The position numbers and the translations under genes were made by a program. From Chryseobacterium sp. Leaf404 (GTDB lineage Bacteria > Bacteroidota > Bacteroidia > Flavobacteriales > Weeksellaceae), in contig NZ_LMQM01000001.1 in assembly GCF_001424145.1 (NCBI RefSeq), positions 496,001-560,000 on the forward strand: a stretch of 64,000 bases of DNA, written 5' to 3'. Under the pieces are notes generated by a model. That model made no database searches. It was given only the letters and a program-made list of their open reading frames with translations, and had not been told where the DNA came from. Shown piece after piece: positions 61,439-64,000 of this stretch. The first letter of the stretch is position 1. The number at the start of each line of letters is the position of its first letter.

Positions 61439-61951
61439 TTATTTTTCATCCAGATAAACCAACTCGCCTGCAAAATCATCATCCAGACTTTTCAAAACCT
61501 TGGCGTTGGCGGTCTTCTTTTGAAGTTCTTCAATAAAGAAATTTTTCTCAAAAAACTGGCGGTGAATTCCCGGTAAAAGTTCCATAAAGTAATCCATTCC
61601 TATTTTGTTGTTGTGGAGATCCATTTTGGTTTCCAAAGGTTCGTTGGGGAATAGTTCTTCGTGCAAATCAGTAATTTTTTTGCAGAAATTCAATGCTTTT
61701 TCGGGCGAGGAAATTTTGCTGCAGTACATCATGATCAAACAGCACCAAAACGAATGTCTGAAGGCATTTCCTTCCCCGTTTTTAGATGCCGTTTTAGGAT
61801 ATAGTTTTTGAGCGATTGAAAATGCTTTTACCGTCGCATAAAAACTCATGACAGAAAAAAGAGGATGCGGCAAAACGGCAGATAGGAGTTTAAGAATTTT
61901 CTTAAAACTCATGCTTTTTATGGTGTTGAAAATTACTTTGAAAGTCCTCAT
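61439..61951 (-). CDS. DUF6973 family protein
   Basis: This 170-residue protein has one hydrophobic region at 20-45, then the DUF6973 core: 'NGEGNAFRHSFWCCLIMMYC' (about 60-80), with conserved Phe-Arg-His-x2-Trp, and 'KMDLHNNKIGMDYFMELL' (about 115-132). The His and Asp residues suggest a metal- or lipid-linked enzyme, but the role is unknown. It is monocistronic. The upstream region holds a degenerate word family also found before secA. Confidence 0.8.
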   Translation of the reverse strand: MRTFKVIFNTIKSMSFKKILKLLSAVLPHPLFSVMSFYATVKAFSIAQKLYPKTASKNGEGNAFRHSFWCCLIMMYCSKISSPEKALNFCKKITDLHEELFPNEPLETKMDLHNNKIGMDYFMELLPGIHRQFFEKNFFIEELQKKTANAKVLKSLDDDFAGELVYLDEK

Positions 61952-62043
61952 AAGTTGGCTTTGGGCAAATGGCTAATTGCTTTTGGCTTTAAATTAAGCT
62001 GCTCAGATTAAAAATTGAGATCAATAAATCTTACCGATATTTA

Positions 62044-62075
62044 AACAAAAATCTCTCCCGAATTGAGAGAGATTG
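62044..62075 (-). terminator. Terminator of accD
   Basis: AATCTCTC at 62050-62057 pairs with GAGAGATT (62067-62074). On the minus strand the hairpin is followed by a T-run. Confidence 0.7.
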
Positions 62076-62095
62076 TATGATGTTTAGTTTAAATT

Positions 62096-62950
62096 TTAAG
62101 CTTTTACGGCTAATAAATTCACTGTTTTAGAAACTACTTCTTTGATTTCGGTTCTCTTTACAATAAAATCTACGAAACCTTTTTCCTGCAGAAATTCTGA
62201 AGTCTGAAAACCTTCCGGTAAATCTCTACCAATGGTTTCACGGATAACTCTTGGACCTGCAAAGCCAATCAATGCTTTTGGTTCAGCCATGATGATGTCT
62301 GCTGTCATTGCAAAAGATGCGGTAATTCCACCGAAAGTTGGGTCGCAAAGATAAGCGATGTATAAAAGTCCTGCTTCCGACAGCTGAGCCAGTTTCGCCT
62401 GTACTTTTGCCAACTGCATTAGAGAATATGTTGCTTCCTGCATTCTTGCTCCTCCAGACTGACAAATAATCATGTAAGGAAGTCTTTTTTCGATACAGTA
62501 ATCAATCGCTCTTCTGATTTTTTCACCCATCACAGAACCTAAAGATCCTCCAATGAACGCAAAATCCATACACGAAACCACCATTTCGGTTCCGTTTACG
62601 GTTCCTGTGCCGTTTCTGATTGAGTCGGTAAGTTTTGTTTTGGCTTTCACTTCTTTCAGACGGTCGGTGTACGACTTGGTGTCTTTAAAGTTGAGCATGT
62701 CTATACTTTCAACATTCGCATCAAGCTCAGTGAATTTTCCTTCGTCAAAAAGAATACTGAAAAACTCAGCACTTCCGATTCTTACATGAAATCCGTCTTC
62801 AGGAGAAACATAATTGTTTTTCTTTAACTCGTCGTGTTCCACTACTTTTCCTGACGGAGTCTGATGCCAAAGCCCTTTCGGAACATCTTTTTTCTCGTCT
62901 GTAGAAGTGGTAATATTTTGTGCTTTTCTTTTAAACCAGTCGAATGCCAT
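62096..62950 (-). CDS. accD: Acetyl-CoA carboxylase carboxyltransferase subunit beta, zinc-ribbon-less
   Basis: I place the start at the ATG ending at 62950 (284 residues, 'MAFDWFKRKAQNI'), because the longer frame adds an unrelated hydrophobic segment. The crotonase-fold core is intact: 'GGSLGSVMGEKIRRAIDYC', 'MIICQSGGARMQEATYSLMQ' and 'FAGPRVIRETIGRDLPEGFQ'. It transfers carboxyl from biotin to acetyl-CoA to make malonyl-CoA for fatty acids. The N-terminal zinc ribbon of E. coli AccD (four Cys) is changed to 'GLWHQTPSGKVV' and 'VSPEDGFHV', with no cysteine. Confidence 0.94.
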   Translation of the reverse strand: MAFDWFKRKAQNITTSTDEKKDVPKGLWHQTPSGKVVEHDELKKNNYVSPEDGFHVRIGSAEFFSILFDEGKFTELDANVESIDMLNFKDTKSYTDRLKEVKAKTKLTDSIRNGTGTVNGTEMVVSCMDFAFIGGSLGSVMGEKIRRAIDYCIEKRLPYMIICQSGGARMQEATYSLMQLAKVQAKLAQLSEAGLLYIAYLCDPTFGGITASFAMTADIIMAEPKALIGFAGPRVIRETIGRDLPEGFQTSEFLQEKGFVDFIVKRTEIKEVVSKTVNLLAVKA

Positions 62951-62955
62951 AAGTA

Positions 62956-63033
62956 TATAATTGATGTATGATAAATGATAAATGATGAGGAAAGCGCTTA
63001 AAATCACTTATCGCTCATCTTTTATCAATTATA
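62956..63033. repeat. Imperfect inverted repeat between accD and fbaA
   Basis: TATAATTGAT (62956-62965) and ATCAATTATA (63024-63033) are reverse complements, and GATGAG (62984-62989) pairs with CTCATC (63014-63019). Low-complexity GATAAAT words lie between. It has no T-run on either side. Confidence 0.45.
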
Positions 63034-63035
63034 AT

Positions 63036-64000
63036 TTATTTAAGCGTATTTACGTTATTTAAATCTTCAAACGCCTGAACCAATCTCTTAGAGAAAGTTT
63101 CTTCTCCTTTTCTTACCCAAACTCTTGGGTCATAGAATTTTTTGTTCGGCTTTTCTTCGCCTTCAGGGTTACCGATTTGAGTTTTCAGATATTCTACGTT
63201 GTTTACCATATAATCTCTGATTCCTTCTGTGTAAGCAAACTGAAGATCGGTATCGATGTTCATCTTAATTACACCATAATCAATCGCTTCTCTGATTTCT
63301 TCTAAAGTAGAACCTGAACCACCGTGAAATACGAAATTAATCGGTTTGTCAGCAGTTCCGAATTTCTCCTGAACAAATTTCTGAGAGTTATCAAGAATTT
63401 TTGGAGTTAAAACTACGTTCCCTGGCTTGTAAACACCGTGAACATTTCCGAAAGCAGCAGCAATCGTGAAGTTATCAGAAACAGCTTTTAATTTTTCATA
63501 GGTATAAGCTACATCTTCAGGTTGAGTGTACAACAAAGAGTTATCAACGCCAGAATTGTCTACACCATCTTCTTCACCTCCTGTTACTCCGATTTCCACT
63601 TCCAAAGTCATCTGCATTTTTGCCATTCTTTCGAAATATTCAGCAGAGATCTCAAGGTTTTCTTCTAAAGATTCTTCAGAAAGGTCAAGCATGTGAGAAG
63701 AGTAAAGCGATTTTCCTGTCTGTTTGAAGAATTCTTCGTTAGCATCCATCAAACCATCGATCCAGGGCAATAATTTTTTTGCAGCGTGATCGGTATGTAA
63801 AATTACTGTCGCTCCGTAAGCTTCAGCTAAAGTATGAATATGTCTTGCTCCAGCGATACCACCTAGAATAGCTGATTTCTGAGCGTCATTGCTTAGTCCT
63901 TTTCCAGCGTTGAAAGATGCTCCACCGTTAGAAAACTGAATGATTACAGGTGAGTTTAATTTTGCTGCAGTTTCCATTACTGCGTTTACGTTGCTGGAAC
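63036..64000 (-). CDS. fbaA: Class II fructose-bisphosphate aldolase, 5' end outside the window (partial)
   Basis: The frame is open to the last base, so the gene begins to the right of the window. The visible part has 'NSPVIIQFSNGGASFNAGKG', 'ATVILHTDHAAKKLLPWIDG' (zinc and catalytic Asp), 'LEVEIGVTGGEEDGVDNSGV' region residues, 'IAAAFGNVHGVYKPGNV', 'NFVFHGGSGST' and 'MNIDTDLQFAYTEGIRDYM', which are typical of class II enzymes of the longer, FbaA type. It cleaves fructose-1,6-bisphosphate in glycolysis and gluconeogenesis and is zinc-dependent. It is followed by accD on the same strand. Confidence 0.95.
   Translation of the reverse strand, partial: SSNVNAVMETAAKLNSPVIIQFSNGGASFNAGKGLSNDAQKSAILGGIAGARHIHTLAEAYGATVILHTDHAAKKLLPWIDGLMDANEEFFKQTGKSLYSSHMLDLSEESLEENLEISAEYFERMAKMQMTLEVEIGVTGGEEDGVDNSGVDNSLLYTQPEDVAYTYEKLKAVSDNFTIAAAFGNVHGVYKPGNVVLTPKILDNSQKFVQEKFGTADKPINFVFHGGSGSTLEEIREAIDYGVIKMNIDTDLQFAYTEGIRDYMVNNVEYLKTQIGNPEGEEKPNKKFYDPRVWVRKGEETFSKRLVQAFEDLNNVNTLK

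Noticed and set aside
62951..63007. Longer start for accD at 63007
   Set aside because: The added 19 residues are hydrophobic and unrelated to the AccD start. The ATG at 62950 gives the usual N-terminus.
1..64000. tRNA or rRNA genes
   Set aside because: No cloverleaf with GTTC-A loop or rRNA-like stretch was noticed in the intergenic regions. I cannot exclude a missed one without a covariance search.

Overview
The window is a chromosomal segment from a Bacteroidota bacterium, most likely family Weeksellaceae (Chryseobacterium or a close relative). The evidence is AT-rich DNA, promoters of the Bacteroidota type (TTTG or TTG, about 19-21 bases, then TAnnTTTG), lipoproteins and TonB-dependent receptors, menaquinone synthesis (menD), a SecA without the C-terminal zinc tail, an AccD without the zinc ribbon, and many small Flavobacteriia-type hypothetical genes. 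I see no rRNA, tRNA, prophage, insertion sequence or CRISPR array. Both edges cut a gene: a membrane protein on the left and class II fructose-bisphosphate aldolase on the right.

Layout. 1-2.7 kb: two related membrane proteins, an AI-2E family transporter and a DUF3820 protein. 2.7-4.5 kb: an LPS-core pair (GT9 glycosyltransferase and InaA-like kinase). 4.5-9.4 kb: uvrB, then a BlaI/M56-TonB sensor-repressor operon with a clear operator-promoter. 9.4-20 kb: PQQ-type sugar dehydrogenase, aminotransferase plus FAD monooxygenase pair, DUF502, miaE, menD, a degenerate site-2-protease homologue, a 2OG-Fe(II) oxygenase, a Uma2 protein and a radical SAM protein. 20-30 kb: AsmA-like envelope protein, DUF2797, sugar-nucleotide epimerase, DUF2795, secA. 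30-34.6 kb: siderophore-type receptor plus PepSY reductase-like protein, then a ROK kinase. 34.6-35.1 kb: a gene-free interval with REP-like hairpins and a 22-bp tandem array. 35-36.4 kb: msrA and a Cu/Zn SOD lipoprotein. 36.4-43.2 kb: a TonB-dependent receptor, a periplasmic helical protein, a LytS-type histidine kinase fused to a 2TM domain, three free 2TM proteins, an isoprenylcysteine methyltransferase-like protein and a LytTR response regulator. 43-56 kb: mnmA, nth, a Bcp-type peroxiredoxin, OsmC, HMG-CoA lyase family, pepT, DUF1398, DUF885 and small unknowns. 56-59 kb: an ExbB-ExbD-TonB operon. 59-64 kb: an SpmA/SpmB-type fusion, DUF6973, accD and fbaA (partial).

The most interesting points are these. 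(1) Two promoters in the 36-43 kb block carry tandem 9-bp boxes 21 bp apart that look like LytTR sites, at the same distance from the promoter. This suggests one circuit in which the LytTR regulator controls the receptor operon and its own 2TM operon. (2) A 22-bp tandem array in two diverged halves lies between the ROK gene and msrA. (3) An RseP-like protein keeps its PDZ domain but has lost both protease motifs. (4) Nth, AccD and the ROK kinase have each lost the cysteines that normally bind a metal centre.
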